In this document: piece by piece, positions 22,471 through 33,369 of the stretch | Position numbering within the stretch: the stretch's first letter is position 1 | Layout: the number at the start of each line of letters is the position of its first letter | DNA from: Perkinsus chesapeaki | Taxonomy: Eukaryota > Perkinsozoa > Perkinsida > Perkinsidae | DNA: 50,873 nucleotides | Assembly (NCBI GenBank): GCA_013115145.1 | Contig: JAAPAO010000224.1 | Location: 1-50,873 of the forward strand | Direction of reading: 5' to 3' | Made by a program: the position numbers and the translations under genes | The notes under the pieces: model-generated | What the model was told of the DNA's origin: nothing | Seen by the model: only the letters and a program-made list of their open reading frames with translations | Databases searched by the model: none

Positions 22471-22984
22471 ATTAGTCTGTTGGCAGGTACCCCTCTCAGT
22501 GCTAAACTCCAGGAATCGTCCCCGTCAGCCAGCTCAACAGCAGCAGCAGCACCCGATCCCTCTATACCAGATGGTACCGTCATTTCTGATACCATTATTT
22601 TCCGAGTTCCCAAGCGACCCAAATTACCTTCGCCATTTGCGTTTTCCGGTTCTCCTTTTTCTGGTACTTCAATCACATTCGCTGCCATATGACAGGCAAA
22701 TCAGAGTCGCATCAACTGCAAACCCAAAGGTCCCCGGTTCGACCCCCACTCCCGTTGATTTAACCATCACTTTTACCAAACAACGACCAGAGCTCTCAAG
22801 TCAACACCTCAATGTCGTACATGACCCACCAACGTTGCGGAAATGCAAGATCCGCAAGAAGAGCAAGATTTTATAAATATGCCACAAAGGCGAAATATGT
22901 AGAAATATTACAGAACAGAAATTTGGCAAAAAGAAACATAAACGGCAAGATCGAAGGATAGTTTTGTGGCGCGTGAGAACGCAG

Positions 22985-25463
22985 TCAAAAAAGAAGTCCG
23001 TCGGCTTTGGGTGCTACATCACGGTTGAACTGCATCAGACAACCGAACAGAGAATCGCTGACAGAAAGGAAAAGCCTCGTAGAATCTGGGCTGAACCCTA
23101 GGCCCGCAACGTTGCCAAAGATATCGATCACCTGATCGATTTCATCTCATTACGCTACACTATTATTATATTACCTGTTCGCTCGTAAAGTTAGACTCGG
23201 TATCCACAACATGTACTAAATCCGCTGGCTCAGCAAATGCAAGAAATCTGCATGAAAATTCCCGACCACCTATCCCTTCTTCCCAATCCAAGTGGTATTA
23301 CTTTCCATCCTTTGAGAAATGACACGTCCTTACCGCTCCAAGGACTGTCCCCAAGGAGCAAAGAGGCGCATCCGACTTTAGATTACGAATATCCCATACA
23401 CGACAGGTACCATCCTAAAGGACGAAGAAGATGACGAATCAACCTGTTGGGTATCTTGCTAGCGAAGAGCTTTGGTATTGGAGCGGCCATCCGTAAAATA
23501 ATTCAAAACGGTTGAGGAAGATCCTAAGCTCAGTTTAAGTCTCGGACACTAAACGAGCTTGAGCCTCCAGTCCTCCTCCCTACTACCTGATTTCCTGTAG
23601 CAAGCATATTACCATCAGGATGCCATGTAGAGCAGAATCCATAATCCAAATGCCCTTTCAATACCAATGCCTTCTGTAATCTAGACCAATCCCTTCTATC
23701 AGATAATACAACAGCTCTATCATCTCCAGAGGCACATAGTATATGAGAGTCACGAGGATTAACCGATACATGGTTTACAGACCATGAATACCTGACCCAT
23801 TTTATCAACACTCCACCAACCCCGACCTATTTCCTGCATTCTACTGCCAGAGTTGTACCTCTCTTTCAAAAAAATTTTAGATTTTTTCACCAAGTTCCCC
23901 TTCCCTGGTCATAGAAATTTCTTTGCCTTCTTGTTAGAGCAGCGATGTCCCACCACGCTCCTCCTCCCTCTTACGTAGCCTCCGAAACAATCGCTCCGCC
24001 ATGTGTGACATCGACATCCCGAAGAATCTTGTCATTGTTAGCCACAACAAGGTGAAGAGGATCACACCCCATTCGATGGAATTCCTGTTCCTCGTTAAAT
24101 TGTGAAGAAAACTGACACAAAATGCCCATCGAACGAATCGAACCAGATACCAACCGATGGACAGACGTGCCCCACACCCTTACGTTATTTGGGAACCTCC
24201 TCAAGCAATGATCTTCAAAAATACTGCCTTCCAGTCCCATCCTAGGAAAACTGCCCCTCCTTCTCCTCCTGCTGCTGTTGTAGCTATCTTCATCCTCGTA
24301 AGGTGTCATAAACGCATCCCCGAATTCGCTGCAACTTTCACCAGTCTCGCTCGAGTTCGAATGATACGCCTCCGTCATACTACCCATAATCCGCCTGACA
24401 TCATCCGTCACTGCGCCACAAAATTACTCAATCTCACCGTTTAGGAGGCTTCTCGTTTTCTGGTACACGTGGCGAAAGATATCCATTCGTTGGAAGTATC
24501 AATGAGTAGTTTGTTATATTATTGGTAGCTACACTCATCCTGGAATTCAATACCTGATAATAATAGTTATTATTATAACCAAGGATATAAGATGGCTCAT
24601 TACAACAACAACACCAAGTCTTGGAAAATTCTACTACTTCTGCTACTACAAATCCGATTGAAAGATGATTTAAATTATAGGACACACCATCATTTGCCGA
24701 ATCATGGGGTTACGCATGTTCCCCGGACAACATTATCTAATTAAATGGGGTTACGCATGTTCCCCGGACAACATTATCTAATTAAACGGGAAAGTGAGCC
24801 CTAAAAGGGCCATCATTTCTATCAAGGGAACCACCACCACCTGACCCCTGACTATTTTGCCCTATTACTCGAAGCCTCAGTAGGGTAACATAGGTTCAAA
24901 ACTCTACAGCTGCCGATATGTTCTAGTGGGCCGTTAAAAATGCACTAAATGCGTTGAAAAAAAGTTATGAAAAGTTAAAGCGCTGAGAAAAAGAGGAAGT
25001 CCTAAATCCTCAGTCTTGAAGCTAACAACATGTATCCTATCCACAGATTAAAGCGCAATGATAACAGCCCCACCATGGTTCGAACCCGCGTCCATCCTAT
25101 ACCCTAATACCTCATGTGCATCGTGGGTCCTTGTGACTATGACAGTGGAATCAAAGCCACCTGAGACAGCGAATCCCCGATTGACATCGATGCTTGATAA
25201 TGTGTGAACAGGTTGTGAATGCATTGTGGTTGCCTGGCCAGTGAGAGTATCAAATTTATACAAGGTCGAGGAGCAAACAACATAAACAGTATCTGAGGAG
25301 GGGAACTAGATATTCCGGTCAATGGTGAGCTGGTACTGTTAGAAGTGGGTACGGTGAGATGACGGAGCTGGAAGTGATCAACGGTAGGATTGAGCCTCCA
25401 AGTTGGCGGGTCTCCGCGATAGCTGCGGGAAAATCGATAGTAGCACAGGTTAACGCGTTCCAT
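22985..25463 (-). CDS. WD40-repeat protein, SPAC2A9.03 / plant transducin family
   Basis: 3' exons 23791-23587, 23414-23302, 23247-23175 and 23131-22985 join in consistent phase. An upstream exon runs from about 24425 to 23974, and two more lie at about 25463-25060. The sequence follows the conserved order of a eukaryotic WD40 family known from S. pombe C2A9.03 and plants: FQLRHL, VSGGFDSTV, ANNDKILRDVDV, YSWSVNHVSVNP, GHLDYGFCSTWHPDG, DGTCRVWDIRNL, FLAFAEPADLVHVVDTESNF, then VIDIFGNVAGLGFSPDS. Function is uncharacterised. A lineage-specific Ser/Asp/Arg insert (SYNSSRRRRRGSF) sits in the 24.4-kb exon. Hairpin leader copy C lies 17 bp upstream of the proposed ATG at 25463; the start is inferred from that and the open frame. 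Confidence 0.8.
24704..24785. repeat. Perfect 41-bp tandem duplication in an intron
   Basis: The unit GGGGTTACGCATGTTCCCCG followed by GACAACATTATCTAATTAAA occurs twice head to tail in a WD40-gene intron, with no differences in the unit. It begins with a GGGG...CCCC inverted repeat, and indicates a recent slip or duplication. Confidence 0.9.
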
Positions 25464-25480
25464 CTGACAATTGAATCAAC

Positions 25481-25528
25481 GTGTTTTATATCTTGCATGC
25501 TCAACCTAAAGATACCTCATTGAGCGCG
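25481..25528 (-). promoter_or_regulatory. Hairpin leader element, copy C
   Basis: On the minus strand: GGTATCTTTAGGTTGAGCAT then GCAAGATATAAAA. The stem has 6 of 7 pairs. It lies 17 bp upstream of the WD40-gene ATG, the same spacing as copy A to the NADAR ATG. Confidence 0.6.
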
Positions 25529-25650
25529 TCTTTTCGTTTCTTCTCTAAGCTATCATTCCAAGCAACATTATTATAATTGGAAAAATCCTGCACTCTCCGT
25601 TGACGATATTCATGTCGGTTTATCGAGAACCTGCACGCATGTACATCGAA

Positions 25651-25676
25651 CTTGGCCTATTTTGTATCTTTACTAC
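25651..25676 (-). promoter_or_regulatory. Hairpin leader element, copy D (partial)
   Basis: Only the 3' half (minus strand AAAGATACAAAATAGGCC) is kept, about 25 bp before a minus-strand ATG. It touches the 3' end of the acidic ORF. Confidence 0.4.
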
Positions 25677-26374
25677 CGTTCCCAGGGTATCCCTTGCGGA
25701 TCCGTTTCGGCTGTGTCGGTCTCAGCCGTCCTCGAGGCCCACTGCACCTCAGCTCCGGTAATGTCCCTTTCCGGTGCGGATGTTTGTGCCATCATCGGTC
25801 GAAGTGATGTCAATAAACTCCGACTTGATTGGATCGAACTCTCCTCTGTTACCCACACACGGCTCCGTGGAATCGGCAATGGGGCATCCCGCTCCACTAT
25901 AGGCTCCTCCTCGGATTCGATCGACCCGAACTCACTACCGTATTCGCTGGAATCGTCGTCGCTTGGAAACCATTCGCAGCAGCTGACCTCCTCGGCGCTT
26001 TCAAATTCGCTCCATTGTGGGTCCCACGCTTCGGCCCATTTGCCCGTGTCAGTAGGCATCCGTGTGTCCTCCACATCCATACCGTCTTCTTCTATAATGG
26101 CGTCCTCCAAACACGCTGCTGCGACATTGTTGGTCCCTTCTACCGGCCATGAGGAGATATCGTCCTCTTCGACCAAAGGCGCTCGGAGGATCACCTTCAC
26201 GCGTTTGCTGTGTCGGCGAGCTCCTAAAGGCTGGTCACAGAGGCCTAGTTTCGGCCCGCTGTAGCTCGACTCTGATCTGGTTTCGGAAGAGACTCTGGTT
26301 GATGATGATTCATGTGATGCATCGCTTAGGACCATAACAGCATATACGACAGGTCCGACACAGACAAGCCACAA
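25673..26374 (-). CDS. Acidic Ser/Glu-rich ORF of unknown function
   Basis: A 233-residue frame on the minus strand (the true ATG is uncertain; the frame opens with TTG). A hydrophobic N-terminal segment (WLVCVGPVVYAVMVL) could be a signal or anchor. A basic patch (GARRHSKRVKVIL) follows. Then come very acidic stretches (WSEFESAEEVSCCEWFPSDD, SSEYGSEFGSIESEEEP). Hairpin leader copy E lies 19 bp upstream and copy D at its end. GC content is clearly higher than in the neighbouring intergenic DNA. The family is not recognised; it could be a lineage-specific secreted protein or part of a mobile unit. Confidence 0.4.
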   Translation of the reverse strand: MWLVCVGPVVYAVMVLSDASHESSSTRVSSETRSESSYSGPKLGLCDQPLGARRHSKRVKVILRAPLVEEDDISSWPVEGTNNVAAACLEDAIIEEDGMDVEDTRMPTDTGKWAEAWDPQWSEFESAEEVSCCEWFPSDDDSSEYGSEFGSIESEEEPIVERDAPLPIPRSRVWVTEESSIQSSRSLLTSLRPMMAQTSAPERDITGAEVQWASRTAETDTAETDPQGIPWER

Positions 26375-26393
26375 CTGAAAGCAAGTGCATCAT

Positions 26394-26446
26394 CTGACGT
26401 ATTTTGTATCTTGCACCCTCGACCCTAAGATATCTCTAGTTAAACC
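26394..26446 (-). promoter_or_regulatory. Hairpin leader element, copy E
   Basis: On the minus strand: TTTAACTAGAGATATCTTAG, GGTCGAGGGTGC, AAGATACAAAATACGTC. The stem (ATATCTT/AAGATAC) is nearly complete. It stands 19 bp upstream of the acidic ORF. Confidence 0.6.
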
Positions 26447-26882
26447 TTTTTAGACCCTAGTCTTCCCTGAGACGGCAGCCATATTCCTCGAGACATCATT
26501 CGAAATCTAGCAAGCGCGTCTCGGTGTTTTACAGAGTTTCACATCGAGTCTTCCAGAGGAGTAGAGGTGGGGGGAAAGCTTAATCGAAGTTCACGCAAGT
26601 TCAAGGCACGTTCAACTGTTCGTAGATACTCCAGTACTAGATCCGTCGCCGATTAGTTTGGCGCGCGCCACGAAATTCCCAAAGCCACGAGACGAGAAGG
26701 CTAATTGGAATGTTTAGGAGCGTCGCTCGAGAGCCAAGAAGAGTGTGGCGGGTCCGAAGGTACCTTAGGTTAATGAATGCATGCTACTCAAGAGGTCGAG
26801 CTAGTGCGTGTTATTTTACAATCGATCAACTTGAGAATTAGCTACCTTCCCCTATAGTTATATTGTATACTCCTCTTCTTCC
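26447..26882. other. Divergent intergenic region, 436 bp
   Basis: Separates the minus-strand acidic ORF from the plus-strand deaminase. It should hold the promoter of the latter. No spliced-leader relic or poly-A trace was found next to the intronless deaminase. Confidence 0.5.
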
Positions 26883-28097
26883 ATGTCTGATAGCGCTTAC
26901 AACTTTTTCTTCTCTGCCCCCAAGGTAGAGCTGCACATCCACTTTGATGGAGCCTTCGACATGGACCTCCTCTACGAGATTGCTAAGCGTGATCTCGATC
27001 AGCTCCCGGAGACCGTCCCCGCCCCCTGGAACGGCCCCGATGCTACCATTGCCGTCCGCTCTGCTATCGCCGCTTGTAAGAACAAAGAGGACTTTAAGAA
27101 GATAACTTGTCTCGGCCCTGAAGCTGTGGTCTCCAAGCGTTTGCAAACTGGCCAGAAGGGCGCTGGTCTAGCCTGTATGCTTGATTGTTTCGCTATCTTA
27201 ACTCCTGTCGTACAAGGCAAGCGGGACGTCATGGAGGAGATGGCCTTCAAGGTCTGTGAACGTCAGTATCGTGAAAACGTTGTTTACACTGAACTTCGAT
27301 ACAACCCCCATGTGTTAGCTCTCGAGGGTTCTACTCTTCCCGATGCTAGAAGTGTCGTTGAGGCCGTTACTGCTGGTATCGAGCGTGGCAAGAAGGTATT
27401 CGGTATCGATATGAATCAGATCCTATGCTGCATGAATTTGATGCCAGAAGTAAGTGCTGAAGTTGCTCAGCTCGCCATCGAGTTCAAGTCCAAGGGCGTT
27501 GTTGCTATTGATGTCGCTGCTGGCGAGAACCATTTCGAAAATGAAGACCTGAAAAAGGCACACGTTGCCGCTTGCTTGGAGGCTGAGAAGGCCGGTCTGC
27601 GAGTCACTGTACATGGTGCTGAAGACGGTTCTTCAAAGAATTTCTGTTGTGCTGTTCGCGAGTATCACGCCGAGCGTGTTGGTCACGCCTACAAGATCGC
27701 GTCTGACCCGGAGATGTATAAAATGGCTCAAGAGACTCATACCCACATCGAAGCCTGTCCTACTTCTAGCATTTGCACTGAGGCAGTCTGCCTTCCACAG
27801 ATCCATCCTGAGAAGCCTATCCTCGATAGTTTGGATTGGAATAAGCATCCTATTAAGAAGTTTATTGAAGACGGTTTGAGTGTTAGTATCAGTACCGACG
27901 ACCCGACCGTATTTTTAACTCACATCACTGACGAGCTCACAATCCTGGCTGACCGTTTCGGATTTGATGCTCACGAAGTTGGTATGCAAGTGACGATGAA
28001 CGCCATTGACAGGTGCTGGGCGACCGATAAGGAAAAGTCGAAGTATCGCGAGGCGGCCGTCGCTTATTATAAAGGTGCGGAGTCGACCCGCCAGTAG
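26883..28097 (+). CDS. Adenosine deaminase, intronless copy
   Basis: Single exon of 404 residues. All metal and catalytic residues of the adenosine deaminase family are visible: His18 and His20 in ELHIHFDG; His244 and Glu247 in VTVHGAEDG (usual form HAGE); His268 in ERVGHA; Asp339 and Asp340 in STDDP. The reaction is adenosine (in alveolates perhaps also methylthioadenosine) to inosine, in purine salvage, most likely cytosolic because no leader is seen. The next gene encodes a paralogue with introns, so this copy probably arose from a processed transcript. Its codons are richer in C-ending forms than those of its paralogue. Confidence 0.93.
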   Translation: MSDSAYNFFFSAPKVELHIHFDGAFDMDLLYEIAKRDLDQLPETVPAPWNGPDATIAVRSAIAACKNKEDFKKITCLGPEAVVSKRLQTGQKGAGLACMLDCFAILTPVVQGKRDVMEEMAFKVCERQYRENVVYTELRYNPHVLALEGSTLPDARSVVEAVTAGIERGKKVFGIDMNQILCCMNLMPEVSAEVAQLAIEFKSKGVVAIDVAAGENHFENEDLKKAHVAACLEAEKAGLRVTVHGAEDGSSKNFCCAVREYHAERVGHAYKIASDPEMYKMAQETHTHIEACPTSSICTEAVCLPQIHPEKPILDSLDWNKHPIKKFIEDGLSVSISTDDPTVFLTHITDELTILADRFGFDAHEVGMQVTMNAIDRCWATDKEKSKYREAAVAYYKGAESTRQ

Positions 28098-28229
28098 GCT
28101 GCAAATGTAATTTATGTTCGCATCTGCTTTGCAAGCACGCACCTGGCTTGTTTATAGTTGTATAGATTTTCTTGTGCGGGACCGTTGCATGTTGTTGAGT
28201 AGGCGAGTCAATTAATCGCTTTGCAGATC

Positions 28230-29989
28230 ATGTCGGGATTCTTCGAAGCTGCTCCTAAGGTGGAGTTGCACAATCATTTGGATGCTTCATTTGATACCGA
28301 GCTCCTTTACGAGATTGCCAAACGTGATTTGGATTCCCTTCCAGAGGAAGTAGGACGATACATTTGCTGACGGGACAGGCCTGATAGGTTCCTGCTCCGT
28401 GGAATGGAGGGAATGTCAGAGTTAAGGAGAAAGTTGCTGCCTGTAGCGATCTGGACGACTTTTCTGCGATTGTCAACATGAGGGCGGAGGAGGTCGTCGT
28501 GGGACAACTCGACCGAGGTAGAGTTGGCGACTCTGTCGTGGAGGACCAGAGCGGACGGTTATCCCTCCGAATACTTGAGGCCCATGGAATATGACGGGTG
28601 TCTTCGACTTATGCCATTGGGGGAGGGAAGGTATTCGAAAGACGTGTCATTTGTTTAGGCAGTCGAGGGGCCGGGCTTGCAGCCATGTTGGACTGTTTTG
28701 CAGTATTCTTGCCGATTGTGAAGGGCAAAAAGGAAGTCCTCGAGGAGATGTCATACCGATTCTGTCGAGACCAAGCAAAGGAAAATGTTATTTATACTGA
28801 AGTGAGGTAGGATCAGTCGTACCTCTATATCGGCTCATAATAAGCATCTACGCTGTGACGTCACCCGACCCTCAACTGGCTGAACCTGCCTCTTCAAAAC
28901 CGCCCCTTGAGTTGGTTCTGAGTTGCCCTCCCAGGTACAACCCTCACATTCTCTCGAAGGAGGGCTCCACTTTGCCAGACTCGAGGACAGTCATAAATAC
29001 CGTTAGTAGGGTTGACGTACTCTAGTCTTTAAAGATACTCTATATGTTAGCTGCTGGTTTGAGGCGTGGATGCCAAGAGTTTGGTATCGATGTAAAGCAG
29101 ATATTGTGCTGTATGAATAGGAATCCAGAAATGAGTGCAGATATAGCTGATCTTGCAATAGAGTAATCTACCTACACCTGTCCAGTTAGTGGGGGGAATA
29201 CACTTCTGGTGAGGCAGTGGGGAAACCAGACGACGACTAGCAGATGTTTTTTAATTGTGTCGAAGTGTCCCCATGGTCATGTCATCTATAGGTTCCACAA
29301 TTCTTCTGGAATTGTCGGAATTGACGTAGCGTCAGGCGAGCTGCACTTTGAGGAGGCGGAACTCGGAAAGGTTCACATAGAAGCTTGTAAGCTCCCTTCC
29401 TCAGAAGAGTAGCGTAGCCCAAGGCAGGTCGCCGGGTTAAATCGACGGGTCTTCATGTTACGGTTCACGCGGCAGAGGATGGACCTGGAAAGAATTTTTG
29501 TTGTGCAGTGACAGAGTAGGACCGCCGCGATGTGATGGGTAAATTCTGTCTGGTCTTAGTTACTTCGCTGAAAGAATCGGCCACGGTTATCGCATTTACG
29601 AGCCTTCCCATGTCGACAATCAACTTTATCAGTTTGCTAAGTCTACCGGAGCGCACATCGAAGCCTGTCCTACTTCTAGCATTTGCACTGAGGCAGTCTG
29701 CCTTCCACAAATCCATCCTGAGAAGCCTATCCTCGATAGTTTGGATTGGAATAAGCATCCTATTAAGAAGTTTATTGAAGACGGTTTGAGTCTTAGTATC
29801 AGTACCGATGGTGGTCCTGTATTCTCGACAACTCTGAGCAAGGAACTCTCCATACTAGTTGATCGTTTTGGCTTTGATGAGAGGGATGTTGGTCGCAGAG
29901 TGACTATGTCGGCAATTGATGGATGTTGGGCAGATGAGTCCTCTAAAGCACGGTATAGGAAGTTGGTCGATGACTACTACACATCTTAA
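28230..29989 (+). CDS. Adenosine deaminase paralogue, intron-containing, possibly impaired
   Basis: Exons 28230-28349, 28388-28517, 28659-28806, 28935-29005, 29051-29162, 29292-29386, about 29418-29515, and 29560-29989. All phases agree except at 29386/29418, where one base is out of step, so a frameshift or unusual splice is suspected. Metal ligands are kept (ELHNHLDA, VTVHAAEDG, ERIGHGY). The C-terminal STDDP motif reads STDGGP, so the second Asp (substrate contact in known enzymes) is lost. It may be a decaying or altered-specificity copy. TTTGCAG three bases before the ATG could serve as a trans-splice acceptor. A 154-bp block is nearly identical to the first copy. Confidence 0.8.
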
Positions 29990-30150
29990 CATCTACTATA
30001 TGTTTAAAGTAACACTCAATGGAGCTCAAGAACTCAATCATCCGGTTTATGTGTGTTTCTTATCGACATGTCACACTTGAGTAGTAAATCAATAACAAAA
30101 CCAAGAACGACCAACGGGTAGAGCAACTATTACAATCACCGTGAACAACG

Positions 30151-32980
30151 ATGCTGCCATCACGTCGTCCTCCAGTAGCACCATCGTCTTCCATCGCACA
30201 AACTGTAAAAGGCCTTCTTCGCTTCCACGCTATGGACCATGTAATGATGCGATACATATTGGTGTGGTGTTAGAACATTCAGGCGCGGAACCGTCCTAAG
30301 AAGCTACGAGACTATTGCTTTGACATTTTGGCGAAGAACTTCCTCCCCTTAACCCTTGAAAGAGAAGAAAATAAAGGTAACACTATCAATCCACGTTGGG
30401 TGCCCTTCTCTGGCTGCAACCATTACCCTCACACAGATGCCACGAGAGGAGCACCTCCATGGGAGAAACTAACGTCATCAGAGTTGAAAGAGGTTTGTTG
30501 CCAATTGCTGCTTGATTATGCCTAGTATGTTGGTAGGTCTACGATAGACTTAGCCTTCATATACCTTTGCTGGATGCCATACGTTACATACCGGATGAAG
30601 ACTATTGGCGGCGGCGAGTCAATGTAAGAAGAAAGCTTAGCCGTTTTATATTTATAGCTGTTCCCTTAGGCGCAAATATTGACCAACAGCAAGAGTGGAG
30701 CTGCCAGTGAGTTGTTGTTATCACCTTTCTAGTTGATCATACCCTCCAGAGACACCGGACGGTCCGGGAACTGTGGTTCTTCATCACCTAAAGACTCTCG
30801 GAGTTGCCCCTGCCTCGAACGGTCTCGATAGCGGTGATTCGCCTAATGCTAGTAATCCAGCGGTCGCAGCAGTGAACCCTCTCGATCATGGTGGAAGCTG
30901 GAAGCAAGCGTAGGAGCTGCCAGAAGCCTTGTAGCGAGAGCAGCTGTGTCAAGATTTCTCGAATGTTGGGTTCGTAAAGAGATCGTTAACTTGCCGGCCG
31001 AGCCTTCACCAGAACAAATGGAGCAACTCATCGAGGTGATTACACATAGCAGCTCCCCGCTACCATCACTCTCGAGGTTATCAGATCCTTAGAGCAACAA
31101 GCGACTCAGTATTCCGCCTCGAATTCGACGAGCTTCCTTCTCATTTGGATTTATCTTTATTAATCGCGAGGTTGCCATGTTTATCCTCTCTCAAAGTATC
31201 TTTTGGGCGTAGACGAAAGTTAGGTCGGTGGCTGCTGCTGCTTTTCTCCTCGAGGAAGTGGCTGCTACTCAACAGGTATGCAATACGACCGCGCGCTGTT
31301 CGGTATGAAACTCGAAGATGCTATTAATTTATCCCGCGGCGTGAAGTGGGTATGTCCCGTCGGATCATTGCTCATACGATTCCATCAGGCTCACCCAGAC
31401 GCTGCACAAGTTGGCCCTTCCTCATAACCTTATCGACGACGAGCTCATCAAAGCAAGTATCCGCGCTCCCATCGATGATGTCGCATTTCCCTTCATTGTG
31501 GGAATGCTTTCTGTCAATCGTACATATTCCGAAGCATCTTCTAAAAAGGCTATTAGTTTCGCATCCTTTTCGCTTTACTCATTTCGTTCATTGGCGTCTG
31601 TTGTAGATTGAGAGCACTCATTATCACCTCGCATGTGAATGGTTCACGATGTGGTCAGATATTAGTCGCTGGACTACAGAACTGCCACTTCCTAACCGAG
31701 TTGGACCTTTCTCACAACAGAATCTGCGATAGAGTGAGCTGATGGACTCGTACCTCGAAAATATCTCATGAAACCGTCATTCAGGGCGCCCGAAAGATAT
31801 CTTCACTCCTTTCCCCATCAAATGAGATCAGATTGAGCAAACTATCTCTCGCTGATAATAATATTCATGCGAACGGCGCGATGCACATTGGTCGTCACTT
31901 GCCGGATAATGATAGCCTTCAAGTCGGTATCGTCTGACTCCCCCACACATCCTTCGTCGGGAAACTGTTCGGCCGTATTTTTATGAAGAACATTGTACAT
32001 GAATAATTAGATCGCTTGGTCAGTAGCCTCCAGGATCGAGTCTGTCGGTGAGCAGCCCGACAGTTGTGAAATATTGCTTCGAGTGCAGACGTTTGAATTG
32101 GTTCAACATGATTCACTTTTGTTAGGATTTGTCCCTGCGGCTCAATCGATGTGAAGACAACGGGGCGTCACATATTCTACAGAACTTGATGCCAAATTCA
32201 ACACTTAGGAGTTTGGATCTTTCGAGCAATGACATAACAATTCAGACTCTACCGTGAGCTCTGGCCAATGGCATCTTTGGAGATGAGCATATTAAAGATA
32301 CCTTACGTCATGCCTTGCCGAGAACGGTACTTTAGCGTCGCTCAACTTGAGCGCAAATCCTTTGTACACAAATCCCGAGGAGCCTGCAATGGCCAAGGCC
32401 GGTACGTTACAAGTGACTAGTTGAAGTTGGAATGACGAATACAGATGGATTCACACGTAACCCACCATCGAAGAAGAAAGGAAAGACTGCCATTACCGAA
32501 GCCGAGTTCATCACGGTTCCAGTAGCCATTGCTTGCTGAGGTTTTCAGCTTTCATGCTCCTCCAATAGGGCTTTGAGGATCTTCAAATTGAGGACAAAAG
32601 CATTATAGGAGTGCTCATTCAATGCCTAGCGACGAAGAATACCGGACTGCGATACCTTGGCCTCCGCTCTTCCAAGTAAGATCCTCATCCATCATTTCCA
32701 AAAACCCACTATTTCATTACAGGTTTCCCCCGGTGCTAGAGCAACGCATAACGCGCTTGCTTACCCGTCGAGATCTAGAACGGCGTGGGATCAGAGTTGA
32801 CGCGTATGAATGGCCGTGGCCAGAGGAAATCAAGTACATCAATTACCCAGTGAAGTGCGAACGTTTCTGGATGCTCTCAGAGAACCGGAGGAAGTCGGAG
32901 AGGATAGCAACACCGAAGAGCAACCGAAAGAAAGTCCACCGCCACAGGGCAGTGACGACGCCAAGCCCCAGGATGAGTAG
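30151..32980 (+). CDS. Dynein regulatory complex subunit 5 (TCTE1)-like LRR protein
   Basis: Firm exons: 30151-30204, 30283-30376, 30437-30524, 30554-30623, 30670-30706, 31085-31208, 31276-31345 and 31389-31497. Other exons lie at about 30860-31035, 31600-31730, 31785-31920, 32127-32260, 32330-32400, 32447-32500, 32565-32665 and 32713 onward. The order follows TCTE1/DRC5: an N-terminal helical part (LRDYCFDILAKNF, YIPDEDYWRRRV), then FRLEFDELPSHLDLSLLI, ALFGMKLEDAINLSRGVK and ribonuclease-inhibitor-type repeats (LTELDLSHNRICD, LSLADNNIHANGAMHIG, LSLRLNRCEDNGASHIL, RSLDLSSNDI). DRC5 is part of the nexin link controlling flagellar bending, which fits a zoospore-forming protist. Near 32840 the frame that should end in an acidic tail (EEQPKESPPPQG, stop 32978) is displaced: a likely indel. 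Confidence 0.75.
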
Positions 32981-33000
32981 GATCGTTTTGGTCACTTAAG

Positions 33001-33369
33001 TATCTGCGGGCACGACTTGTTGCATGACGTTGGCTGTTGGAAAAAGCCTCCCCTTTCGATAAAGGATGTTCGTCCTCTCAATATAATACTTGCGTTGTTG
33101 CTCAAGAGGCAATGGGCACCGACTGACACTACTAATCCGATAGGCACTCACTGACACGAGGGCAGGTGGGAGTTATAGAGTTCTAGTTAGGAAATCTTTC
33201 CGCTATCACTGTTCCTCCAATACTGTGAAATGACTCCCGTACTTGTCATGACAACAGACACGCTCTTTTTCGAACAACCCGAATCGTTATCGTTCTGCCT
33301 TGGTGGGCAATAATGATTTGCTGGTTGATCCGCACTGGCGTTATAACAATCGAACACAATCCCAAGTGT
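33001..33369. other. Convergent intergenic region
   Basis: 369 bp between the 3' ends of the DRC5-like gene and the minus-strand gene at 33370. I see no coding signal or clear terminator. Confidence 0.4.

Noticed and set aside
25662-26264. Plus-strand ORF of 200 codons opposite the acidic ORF
   Set aside because: Ser-rich mirror of the acidic minus-strand frame. The minus frame is longer and has the hairpin leader upstream. Not certain, but less likely.
26883-27250. Minus-strand ORFs opposite the intronless deaminase
   Set aside because: Antisense shadows of GC-rich coding sequence.
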